This document shows, one piece after another, positions 1 through 6,466 of a stretch of DNA of 64,000 nucleotides. The position numbers were made by a program, and so were the translations under genes. The stretch covers positions 5,208,001 through 5,272,000 of the forward strand of contig CP143430.1 of assembly GCA_039636795.1 (NCBI GenBank), given 5' to 3'. The notes beneath the pieces are model-generated. The model worked only from the letters and a program-made list of their open reading frames with translations, was not told where the DNA came from and ran no database searches. Positions within the stretch are counted from its first letter, which is position 1. Each line of letters starts with the position of its first letter. Source of the DNA: Micrococcaceae bacterium Sec5.1 (GTDB taxonomy: Bacteria; Actinomycetota; Actinomycetes; Actinomycetales; Micrococcaceae).

Positions 1-318
1 ATTGGCCATACCGGCCAGGCAACGGCGTTGTTCGAGCGGCTGCTTACGCTCCGCAACGATGTCGGGCTGCTCAGCGAGGAATGGGATCCCAGAACCCAGC
101 GCCAACTCGGCAATACTCCCCAGGCGTTCAGCCACTTTCCCCTGATCCACTGCGCCCTGCAACTCCATCACGGCGAAGCCCACGGCAGTGACACGCCGTT
201 GCGCAGCCCGAAACACCCGGAACAAGGTACCGACCAGCTCCCACAACAGGCCATCTCCGAAAGCGGCCCGGGCACCGATCATCCGGCGCCAAGAAAGCGC
301 CCCGAACCCAGCCGCTAA
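1..318 (+). CDS. Glycoside hydrolase family 15 protein, C-terminal part
   Basis: The reading frame is open from the first base, so the 5' part lies outside the window. The visible residues include LRNDVGLLSEEWDP and QLGNTPQAFSH, which match the C-terminal (alpha/alpha)6-barrel block of bacterial GH15 glucoamylase/trehalase-like enzymes, including the conserved Glu pair in SEEWDP. Family knowledge says these hydrolyse alpha-glucosidic bonds. After HGEAHG the tail of about 45 residues is Pro/Ser/Arg-rich and does not look like a fold. The exact substrate cannot be told from this fragment. Confidence 0.75.
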   Translation: MGHTGQATALFERLLTLRNDVGLLSEEWDPRTQRQLGNTPQAFSHFPLIHCALQLHHGEAHGSDTPLRSPKHPEQGTDQLPQQAISESGPGTDHPAPRKRPEPSR

Positions 319-327
319 AAAACGCAG

Positions 328-549
328 TTACGATTCCGTCTTTTGATCGTCCGGATCCGCGGCTTCAGCCTTGTGCTTGGCTTCCTCCAAATGTTGATCC
401 AGCTTGCGCTCGGCCTCCCGCCGACGCTGGCCGATAGTCCTCATCTGTTGTGTGGTCGGAGATCCAGCGTCGGTATCCTGCCACTGATCGCGTTCCTCTG
501 ACCCTGCGCCCTCGGGCACGCCGGGGCTCTTCTTCTCTTCATCGCCCAT
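328..549 (-). CDS. Small charged hypothetical protein
   Basis: A 73-residue, very hydrophilic, acid- and base-rich polypeptide with a helical Arg/Glu/Lys-rich centre (QRRREAERKLDQHLEEAKHK) that could form a short coiled coil. It has no signal peptide, membrane segment or Cys. It is convergent with the GH15 gene and ends 10 nt from it. No clear Shine-Dalgarno precedes the ATG, so the start, and even the gene, are uncertain. I do not recognise a family. Confidence 0.45.
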   Translation of the reverse strand: MGDEEKKSPGVPEGAGSEERDQWQDTDAGSPTTQQMRTIGQRRREAERKLDQHLEEAKHKAEAADPDDQKTES

Positions 550-600
550 AAGGAAATCGTCCCATCGCGTGGGCTTCTGCGGTAGGACCAGTGGCTGGAT

Positions 601-636
601 AAACGCCCGACGGCGACCTCCCGCCGTCGGGCGTTT
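601..636. terminator. Perfect 15-bp stem hairpin with loop ACCTCC
   Basis: The arms at 601-615 and 622-636 are exact reverse complements, start with AAACGCCCGA and end in TTT, so on the + strand the shape is that of a Rho-independent terminator. It sits between two divergent genes rather than behind one. A near-identical hairpin with the same loop lies at 3401-3436, so this may be a dispersed repeat module rather than a dedicated terminator. Confidence 0.6.
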
Positions 637-740
637 TCACCCCGAACCCTTGTCATCCAGAGCCCACGGCGTCTAGGCTCAAAGCGGAGAAATCGTACTT
701 GTGCCCAAGGTATCCGGTCTCCACTTGTTACAGGATGATC

Positions 741-1178
741 ATGCCTGCGCAATCAGCCCACCCTCCTTTTCCCCTCTCCCCCTTGCCTTCCGAGCCCTTC
801 TGCGACCAGTGCGGAACGGATGAGCACCTCCTCATCGAAACCATCGAACTCATCCAAACCGGCGGTAAAGCCCCCGGATCTACCGCAGGGTTGATCCACG
901 TGGAGTATCGTTGCCAAGCTTGCGGATTCTCGCGGTCCCACGCAGCAGAAGTGGCCGACGTCGCCGATGTCCTGATCCGCTCGGATGAACCCCTGGGCGT
1001 TCTGCAATTCGGACGCCACCGTCTCCACTGTGGGGTGCCTATGCACACGGGCCCCGGGAAACTCCACCTGATTTCCTCAGGCGCCACAGGCCGGGCAGAT
1101 CCGGAGCTTGAGACCTACTTGAATACCCGGGTGCTGCATTGCGATGAGTGTGGGTTCCAGATGGAGATACCGGACTAG
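741..1178 (+). CDS. Hypothetical protein with zinc-ribbon-like Cys pairs
   Basis: About 145 residues starting at ATG 741 (AGGA 5 nt upstream; an in-frame ATG at 735 is possible). CDQC near the N-terminus and CQAC in the middle look like zinc knuckles. The C-terminal half carries HCGVPM and then CDECGFQMEIPD at the very end. The same HCGxxM...CxxCGFxM pattern recurs in the protein at 20775-21176. It has no signal peptide or membrane segment, so a cytoplasmic metal-binding role is likely. The function is unknown. Confidence 0.7.
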   Translation: MPAQSAHPPFPLSPLPSEPFCDQCGTDEHLLIETIELIQTGGKAPGSTAGLIHVEYRCQACGFSRSHAAEVADVADVLIRSDEPLGVLQFGRHRLHCGVPMHTGPGKLHLISSGATGRADPELETYLNTRVLHCDECGFQMEIPD

Positions 1179-1203
1179 CGCACATTTTCCTGGCTGCCGA
1201 AAA

Positions 1204-1230
1204 GAGTCCCTCCGAGACCGGGACTCCCTC
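1204..1230. promoter_or_regulatory. Candidate operator upstream of the MFS exporter
   Basis: GAGTCCC (1204-1210) and GGGACTC (1220-1226) form an inverted repeat ahead of the exporter start at 1260. The decamer GAGTCCCTCC at 1204-1213 recurs at 3375-3384 in front of the XRE regulator gene, inside a palindrome. A site shared between the two promoters suggests a common regulator, most simply the adjacent XRE protein. No T-run follows, so a terminator is less likely. Confidence 0.4.
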
Positions 1231-1259
1231 AGGCCCGGCGCCTGTGATGGTCTGGAACC

Positions 1260-2480
1260 ATGACCACTGATACCCGGCGCGCACCATCAACCCGTCGCCT
1301 GCCGCTTGTTACCTATGTGCTGGCTGCGGGCGTGTTCCTCATGGGCACCACAGAATTCGTGGTGGCAGGGATCCTTCCAGAGATCGCCCAGGATCTGGGT
1401 ATCACGGTAGGAAATGCCGGGCTGATGATTACCGTCTTCGCGGTTGGCATGATCGTTGGAACGCCCACCATGTCGATCCTCACCCTCAAGATGCCGCGAC
1501 GCGTCACGCTCAGTCTCGCGTTAGTGGTTTTCGCCGTCGGGCACGTCATCGTCGCGCTCACCACCGACTTCGCAGTGATACTCGGTGCCCGGTTCCTGAC
1601 GGCTCTGGCCACTGGCGCGTTCTGGGCCGTCGCCGCCGTCGTGGGTGCTAAGGCGGCCGGTGCCGCTTCAGCCTCCCGCGCGTTGGGGGTGGTCCTGGGC
1701 GGCGGCATGCTCGCCAACGTGATCGGCGTTCCGTTGGGGGCGTTTGCCGGCCAGTCGATCGGTTGGCGGGGTCCTTTCTGGATCCTCACCGTCCTGGCAC
1801 TCATGGCGGCAATTGTTGTTTACCGTTTGGTCGGCGTCGAACCTTCCTCTGGCCCCATCCCCTCAGTCCGGGCCGAGATCGCGAGCATGCGTGACGCGCG
1901 GGTCTGGCTTGTGCTTGCAGGTTGCGCAATCGTGTGCGGATCCTCCCTTGCCGCTTACAGCTTCATCTCTCCGCTCCTGACACAGAACACCGGCATGGGG
2001 GCAGCAGCAGTTCCGCTGGTGCTCGTGGGCTACGGCGTCGGAGCGTTCATCGGCTCCAACCTCGGCGGCCATTTTGGCGCGCACCGCCCCTTCACGGCAC
2101 TGTTCGTCTCGGCAGCAATGACGTTTCTAGTGCTCGGGGCTCTCTGCCTACTCTCAGGCAACGTCCTGCTGACGGTGATCCTCATCTTCTTGCTGGGCCT
2201 GTTCGGCATGGCAACCAACCCCATCCTCATAGGCAAAGCAGTCGGGTATGCCCACCGCGCACCCACGCTCGCCTCGGCCCTCAGCACGTCCTCGTTCAAC
2301 CTCGGCACTGCAGTGGGCTCGTGGATCGCAGGCTTCGCACTTGAGTCGGCGCTCGGCGCCACGGGTCCGGTGCTGGTGGGTACCTGCATAGCGGCACTGT
2401 ATTTTCTCCCGCTCACCATTCTGTGGCGGAAAGAACGGTCACCTCAGCCGTCCGAGGCAGCCCTCTCAGGCTCAGCTTGA
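1260..2480 (+). CDS. MFS drug exporter, Cmx/CmrA chloramphenicol-type (DHA1)
   Basis: This 406-residue protein has about twelve hydrophobic helices. The first carries the DHA1 signature FLMGTTEFVVAGILPEIA, and VIGVPLGAFAGQSIGWRGPFW marks helix 5, as in Cmx/CmrA, CmlR and AraJ-like proton antiporters. It probably exports chloramphenicol-like or other small toxic molecules from the cytoplasmic membrane. The last 37 bp overlap the convergent XRE regulator gene, which implies a regulatory pair. The real substrate cannot be deduced. Confidence 0.85.
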   Translation: MTTDTRRAPSTRRLPLVTYVLAAGVFLMGTTEFVVAGILPEIAQDLGITVGNAGLMITVFAVGMIVGTPTMSILTLKMPRRVTLSLALVVFAVGHVIVALTTDFAVILGARFLTALATGAFWAVAAVVGAKAAGAASASRALGVVLGGGMLANVIGVPLGAFAGQSIGWRGPFWILTVLALMAAIVVYRLVGVEPSSGPIPSVRAEIASMRDARVWLVLAGCAIVCGSSLAAYSFISPLLTQNTGMGAAAVPLVLVGYGVGAFIGSNLGGHFGAHRPFTALFVSAAMTFLVLGALCLLSGNVLLTVILIFLLGLFGMATNPILIGKAVGYAHRAPTLASALSTSSFNLGTAVGSWIAGFALESALGATGPVLVGTCIAALYFLPLTILWRKERSPQPSEAALSGSA

Positions 2481-3340
2481 GCTGTGCTGCCGTACTCGCT
2501 GGCAGCCCACGAGGCGAGCAACTGCAGTCGCTCCGCCGAAGCCGATCCCGGTTCCGCACTGTAGATCGTCAGGGTCAAGCCGGGCTCAGCGGCCATCTCC
2601 AACCCTTCAAAAGCAAGCGTCAGCTCGCCCACAACGGGGTGATTGAACGTCTTGAAACCCGTCCCATGATGGCGGACGTTGTGCGCACCCCAGCGTTTCC
2701 GGAACTCATCGCTGCGGGTACCCAACTCACCGATGAGGTCATGAAGTTCCTTATTGTGGGGATCGCGACCGGCTTCGGTCCGCAGGATTGACACGGTCAC
2801 CTCGGCGAACGCATCCCAATCAGGATAGAAATCATGAGCGCGTTCATCCAAGAACGTGAAGCGCGCGATGTTCGGTGGTTGGCCTGGCATGTCATAGCAG
2901 TCCTTATAGAAGGCCCGGGCCAAGGGATTGACCGCCAGCAGATCCATCCGGCCATTTCGAACGAACGCCGGACCGGCGGTGACAGCATCCAGCGCCCATT
3001 GCAGGCTCTGATGCGGAACATAGGACCTGGAGTTGCGGCGGCGCGGCGGCCGGGCCACCGGACTGGCCGCGTGGGCGAGGTCGAATAAGTGGGCCCGCTC
3101 GGCGTCGTCCAGGCACAACGCCCTGGCGATGCTCTCAAGCACCTGCGGGGAAGCTCCGCTGATCGCGCCCCGCTCAAGGCGCGTGTAATACTCCACGCTC
3201 AAACCGGCAAGTGTGGCTACTTCACTTCGCCGCAAACCCTTCACACGCCGGTTCGTGCCGGCGGGCAGTCCAACCTGCTCAGGGGCCACCTGGGCACGCC
3301 GAGAGATCAGAAATTCGCGGACCTCCGCTCGATTATCCAT
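2444..3340 (-). CDS. XRE-family regulator with MmyB-type ligand domain
   Basis: About 298 residues from ATG 3340; an in-frame ATG at 3349 is equally open. The N-terminus begins REFLISRRAQVAPEQVGLP and continues with the helix-turn-helix around RRSEVATLAGLSVEYYTRLERG, the standard start of actinobacterial MmyB-like regulators. The rest is the MmyB ligand-binding (PAS-like) domain, with NPLARAFY and FNHPVVGELTLAFEGLEM as landmarks. It probably represses itself and the convergent exporter through the shared motif at 1204 and 3371. The ligand is unknown. Confidence 0.9.
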   Translation of the reverse strand: MDNRAEVREFLISRRAQVAPEQVGLPAGTNRRVKGLRRSEVATLAGLSVEYYTRLERGAISGASPQVLESIARALCLDDAERAHLFDLAHAASPVARPPRRRNSRSYVPHQSLQWALDAVTAGPAFVRNGRMDLLAVNPLARAFYKDCYDMPGQPPNIARFTFLDERAHDFYPDWDAFAEVTVSILRTEAGRDPHNKELHDLIGELGTRSDEFRKRWGAHNVRHHGTGFKTFNHPVVGELTLAFEGLEMAAEPGLTLTIYSAEPGSASAERLQLLASWAASEYGSTAQAEPERAASDG

Positions 3341-3362
3341 AGGCTCCACGCTAGGCCAAAGG

Positions 3363-3391
3363 GGTATCAGGAGGGAGTCCCTCCCGATACC
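3363..3391. promoter_or_regulatory. Palindromic candidate operator upstream of the XRE regulator
   Basis: GAGGGAGTCCCTC (3371-3383) is a perfect 13-bp palindrome inside a longer dyad whose outer arms are GGTATC and GATACC. It lies about 30 bp upstream of the regulator start and shares GAGTCCCTCC with the region in front of the exporter. An autoregulatory site is the simplest reading. Confidence 0.5.
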
Positions 3392-3400
3392 TGCTTCGAC

Positions 3401-3436
3401 AAACGCACGACGGCGACCTCCCGCCGTCGCGCGTTT
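3401..3436. terminator. Hairpin repeat, second copy of the 601-636 element
   Basis: The arms at 3401-3415 and 3422-3436 are complementary except for one pair, with the same ACCTCC loop and the same AAACGC/GCGTTT ends as the hairpin at 601-636 (two differences in 36 bp). It again lies between divergent genes (XRE regulator and the gene at 3524), which is unusual for a terminator. Confidence 0.55.
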
Positions 3437-3523
3437 CCCTCACCCAAATTCCTTGCCCAAGTACGGCGCGGTGTCAGTGTGGGACGTTAGGGTTGGTCCC
3501 AAGACATCTGACGAGGAGAGCAA

Positions 3524-3988
3524 TTGCCGTACATCGTTGACTTCAAGAACGTTTCCACCGAGGGCCTGGAGTCTTCTCCGGTTGCCGAGGCGCTCGCAGG
3601 GTTGCGCGCCAACGAGGCCCGTTACTACAAGAACAAATACGACCACGACTTCACCGTGAGCCCCGCCAGTGAAGTCCCTGAAGTAGTAGATCGGGTAAGC
3701 CGGATCCTGAAGGAAGAGCGGGACATCGTCATCGAGTCCCGCCCTTTGGAGGCGACGGCCTTCGAAGTGGACGGTTTGCGCATGGATTACGTGTTCTACG
3801 AGTCAGGGCTGTCCATCAACGTCATGTACAGCATCGAGGACGGCGGGAAGCGGGCGGTCGGTTTCAAACTCACTGACGGCATGGACGTTCCGGAAGAACT
3901 GGAATCGCGCTTCAAGTTCGCCCGCCAGAAATCCAAGCTGGCAGGGGTGATCCGGGGTTCGTACTTCGTGATCAAGGGTCAATACTGA
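3524..3988 (+). CDS. Hypothetical cytoplasmic protein
   Basis: A 154-residue soluble protein starting at TTG 3524 behind a good GAGGAG Shine-Dalgarno (5 nt spacing). The sequence is mixed alpha/beta with charged segments (RYYKNKYDHDF, RFKFARQKSKLAG) and no Cys pairs, signal peptide or membrane helices. No family is recognised. It is followed after 124 nt by two coupled genes of unknown function and may belong with them. Confidence 0.7.
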   Translation: MPYIVDFKNVSTEGLESSPVAEALAGLRANEARYYKNKYDHDFTVSPASEVPEVVDRVSRILKEERDIVIESRPLEATAFEVDGLRMDYVFYESGLSINVMYSIEDGGKRAVGFKLTDGMDVPEELESRFKFARQKSKLAGVIRGSYFVIKGQY

Positions 3989-4112
3989 CCGCTGGCTGTG
4001 AATATGGGCCCTATGCCAACGGGCGGGGACCCTCTATTCTCTTGACATGGGCGTTTGGGGAGCGTTGAACCGAACCAAACCTGGTTGCAACGGCATCGGG
4101 CGCAGGTGACTC

Positions 4113-4673
4113 ATGGATCCCCACAACAAGGTCCCTCCCCCGGACAATTACGCCGCGTTCCTTGCTCGGCTGGATGCGGCGACCACAAGCCTGAGCACCC
4201 GGGCGAGGGCCTTGGACAAGGCGTTGACTGCGGTCTCGCTGCTCTTGGGACGATATCAACGGGCCCTTCGTGGTTGGGAACGGAGATTGGTCCGCGTCAA
4301 TGAGGAACTAGCCCGTCATTCCGGCGAGCCGCAGACGTCGGCGGCCCTCAATGAGCTCCAACGAACTGCTGTTCAGATGGAGTCAATGCACAGTGCACAG
4401 GTTCTGCGGCTCACAGAGAAACTGTCACTCATGCAAGGACGACTCGACGCCATCGGCCGGTCGGTCCGGGAGCTTGAAGTCAGCAGAGCCAAACTGGATA
4501 CGTCCCGTAGGTTGTCACAGGACCGCGAAAACCTGAGCAAGGCCCTCTATGAACTTGCTGGTACCGGCGGTGGCGGCGCGAAGGTCCCCGATCTGGGATT
4601 GCGGAATGATCTTAAGGAAGCACGCGAGGCAGTAATTCTGGCCGAAGCACTCCTGGAAGTGAAGGAATCCTGA
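4113..4673 (+). CDS. Coiled-coil hypothetical protein
   Basis: The 186-residue product is almost entirely predicted helix. Long heptad-like stretches run from about residue 25 to 145 (for example ALDKALTAVSLLLGRYQRAL and LEVSRAKLDTSRRLSQDREN), then a Gly-rich hinge TGGGGAK and a final helix. It has no signal peptide. The stop is 2 nt before the ATG of the membrane protein at 4676, so they are co-transcribed and probably coupled. A scaffold or tether for the membrane partner is a guess. Confidence 0.75.
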   Translation: MDPHNKVPPPDNYAAFLARLDAATTSLSTRARALDKALTAVSLLLGRYQRALRGWERRLVRVNEELARHSGEPQTSAALNELQRTAVQMESMHSAQVLRLTEKLSLMQGRLDAIGRSVRELEVSRAKLDTSRRLSQDRENLSKALYELAGTGGGGAKVPDLGLRNDLKEAREAVILAEALLEVKES

Positions 4674-4675
4674 CC

Positions 4676-5182
4676 ATGGAGAACACGCCCGACGCTGTTG
4701 AAATCGTGCGCTGGATGAGGAAACCCGGCGACAAACCCATCATCAAATTTGTCACTTTCAGCATTCTTGCTGTGATCCTGTGGCTGGTACTGATGATCTT
4801 CATGGCTGCCCTGAGAAGCTTCATCCCCGCGGCGATATTCACAGCCGTGTTCGCTGCGATCCTCACTATTCCGACCATCGCCGCCCAGAGGAGCCTGATG
4901 CGGGGCTTGGCAAAACGGATCAACGACACCCTCGCGGAGCTAACCGGAAGCTTCGACGACAAGGTCTCCACAAAGCAGCTACGGAAATTGATCAAGAGCG
5001 GCGAACAGCTTCCACTGCTCATCAACGGGGTTCCCGGTTTGCGGCTGCACGTGAAGAGGGTCGCCAGTGCCAAGGAAGACGGCTCCGAGAAACTCCTCGC
5101 AGTCATCACGGTTGCTCCGGTGAGCAGTGGCACTGCCAGCTTTGACCGGCTGCTCGAGGCGGCGTTGTACGGAGGACAGTAG
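4676..5182 (+). CDS. Two-helix membrane protein, hypothetical
   Basis: A 168-residue protein with GAAGGA before the ATG. Two adjacent transmembrane helices lie at about residues 25-45 and 50-70, joined by a very short turn. A cytoplasmic domain of about 95 residues follows, with KQLRKLIKSGEQLPLLINGV and an alpha/beta pattern. It lies directly downstream of the coiled-coil gene. The family is unknown. Confidence 0.7.
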   Translation: MENTPDAVEIVRWMRKPGDKPIIKFVTFSILAVILWLVLMIFMAALRSFIPAAIFTAVFAAILTIPTIAAQRSLMRGLAKRINDTLAELTGSFDDKVSTKQLRKLIKSGEQLPLLINGVPGLRLHVKRVASAKEDGSEKLLAVITVAPVSSGTASFDRLLEAALYGGQ

Positions 5183-5344
5183 CGCGGGAGCTGGCCGCCA
5201 GGAGGCTGCTGAATTAGTCGCGCCGTGGGGTGCGTCGGCTGGACTCGTGGGGCTGGTTGCTATGACTGTTCCTATCCAACCGCAGGCACCGTCCGACGGG
5301 GCCATCGACAAAAAATCGTTGGATGAAGCCCGGGATCTGAGGCA

Positions 5345-5459
5345 GAATAAGGGTAAGCGGGCGGAACGACCCCGTTGTCGCACCCAAGGGTGCTGACCAG
5401 AACACGCCGCTAGACGGCCATTGGTGGCGTTCCGCCCGCCCCAACCACCCGCTTATTCA
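5345..5459. repeat. Long imperfect inverted repeat in a convergent intergenic gap
   Basis: The 285-bp gap between the genes ending at 5182 and 5468 holds no convincing ORF. It does hold an inverted repeat: GAATAAG (5345-5351) pairs with CTTATTC (5453-5459), and the adjoining GCGGGCGGAACG (5357-5368) pairs with CGTTCCGCCCGC (5428-5439). A small hairpin GCACCC/GGGTGC (5380-5393) sits inside. The RNA from either strand would fold into a branched structure. This could be a bidirectional terminator, a small RNA or a non-autonomous element. Confidence 0.5.
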
Positions 5460-5467
5460 GCAGTCTC

Positions 5468-6223
5468 CTAGCCCTTGGGCACTAGAACGGGCCTGTCACG
5501 TTTCAGGCGAAGCTTCCATGGCGTCAGCGCAGATTCAAGCTGCTCCCGGAGATTCATTTTGGAAGCCCCCTCCACGCGTTCTTCAAAATGAATGGGCACC
5601 TCGGTGATCTCGAGGGCCCGCTGAGCGGCCCTGTAGTTCATCTCGACTTGGAAGGAATAGCCATCACTCTTGATCGTTGAGACGTCAATGAGGCCGAGGG
5701 CTAAAGCACTCCAGGCTTTATACCCAGCCGTGCAGTCCTTCACTTTCAACCCCAAGATCACGCTCACGTAGAAGTTGGCCCAAGCGGAGAGGGCCTTTCG
5801 GTGCCAGGGCCATTCCGACGCCGTAGAGCCCCCGGCAACATAGCGCGAGCCGATAACAACGTCGGCATTCTCCTTCAGAATCTTGTCAATCATGGCTGGG
5901 ATTGCTGCCACCGGATGGGATAAATCAGCGTCCATTTGGATGACAATTTCTGCATCTTGTGCCAACGCCCGGGTCATCCCAGCCACGTACGCTCGGCCCA
6001 AACCATCCTTTTCAGCCCGATGCAGCACGGAAACGGCGCCGTTCGATTTCTTTGCCAACCTGTCTGCGACCTCCCCTGTCCCATCTGGGGAACTGTCATC
6101 GACAATGAGCACGTGGAGATTCGGAATGCCCAGTGAATCAAGCTGGGACGTCAGTAGCGGAAGATTCTCCCGTTCATTGTAAGTCGGTACGACAACGGTG
6201 ACTTTTGGTGCTGTAGTGGTCAA
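5468..6223 (-). CDS. Polyprenol monophosphomannose synthase (GT2)
   Basis: The enzyme transfers mannose from GDP-mannose to polyprenyl phosphate, giving the lipid donor for lipoglycans and protein mannosylation at the inner membrane face. GT2 landmarks are present: VTVVVPTYNERENLPLL, VDDSSPDGTGEVAD, the donor-binding MDADLSHP and GSRYVAGG. Upstream in-frame codons to 6373 do not look coding. TTG 6223, with GGGGA 8 nt before it, gives the normal start MTTTAPKVTVVVPTYNE and a 251-residue single-domain protein. It is soluble, lacking the C-terminal GtrA-like membrane domain of some homologues. Confidence 0.88.
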   Translation of the reverse strand: MTTTAPKVTVVVPTYNERENLPLLTSQLDSLGIPNLHVLIVDDSSPDGTGEVADRLAKKSNGAVSVLHRAEKDGLGRAYVAGMTRALAQDAEIVIQMDADLSHPVAAIPAMIDKILKENADVVIGSRYVAGGSTASEWPWHRKALSAWANFYVSVILGLKVKDCTAGYKAWSALALGLIDVSTIKSDGYSFQVEMNYRAAQRALEITEVPIHFEERVEGASKMNLREQLESALTPWKLRLKRDRPVLVPKG

Positions 6224-6466
6224 AATATGGGTCCCCAATTCGGTTTCAGAAAGCGCTCGGTCCGTGCTGAACTGCACATGTCCGGGCCGGGTCAGTCTAT
6301 TGATATCGCAGGGGCAATCTGAAACCGGGCCCACGCCAATCCGTGGGGCAAAAATGTCTGGCTCTGGACACATGGTTGATCCATCGAGACGGTTGGGGAA
6401 TCTTGCGCACCGCGGCCAGCGGCTCTGGGTCCTAAAAATGTCAGACCCTGGTGAGAGGGTTTATTC

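Noticed and set aside
5214..5444. 76-residue ORF in the convergent gap
   Set aside because: Its composition is random-like and it has no Shine-Dalgarno. The DNA constraint there is the inverted repeat.
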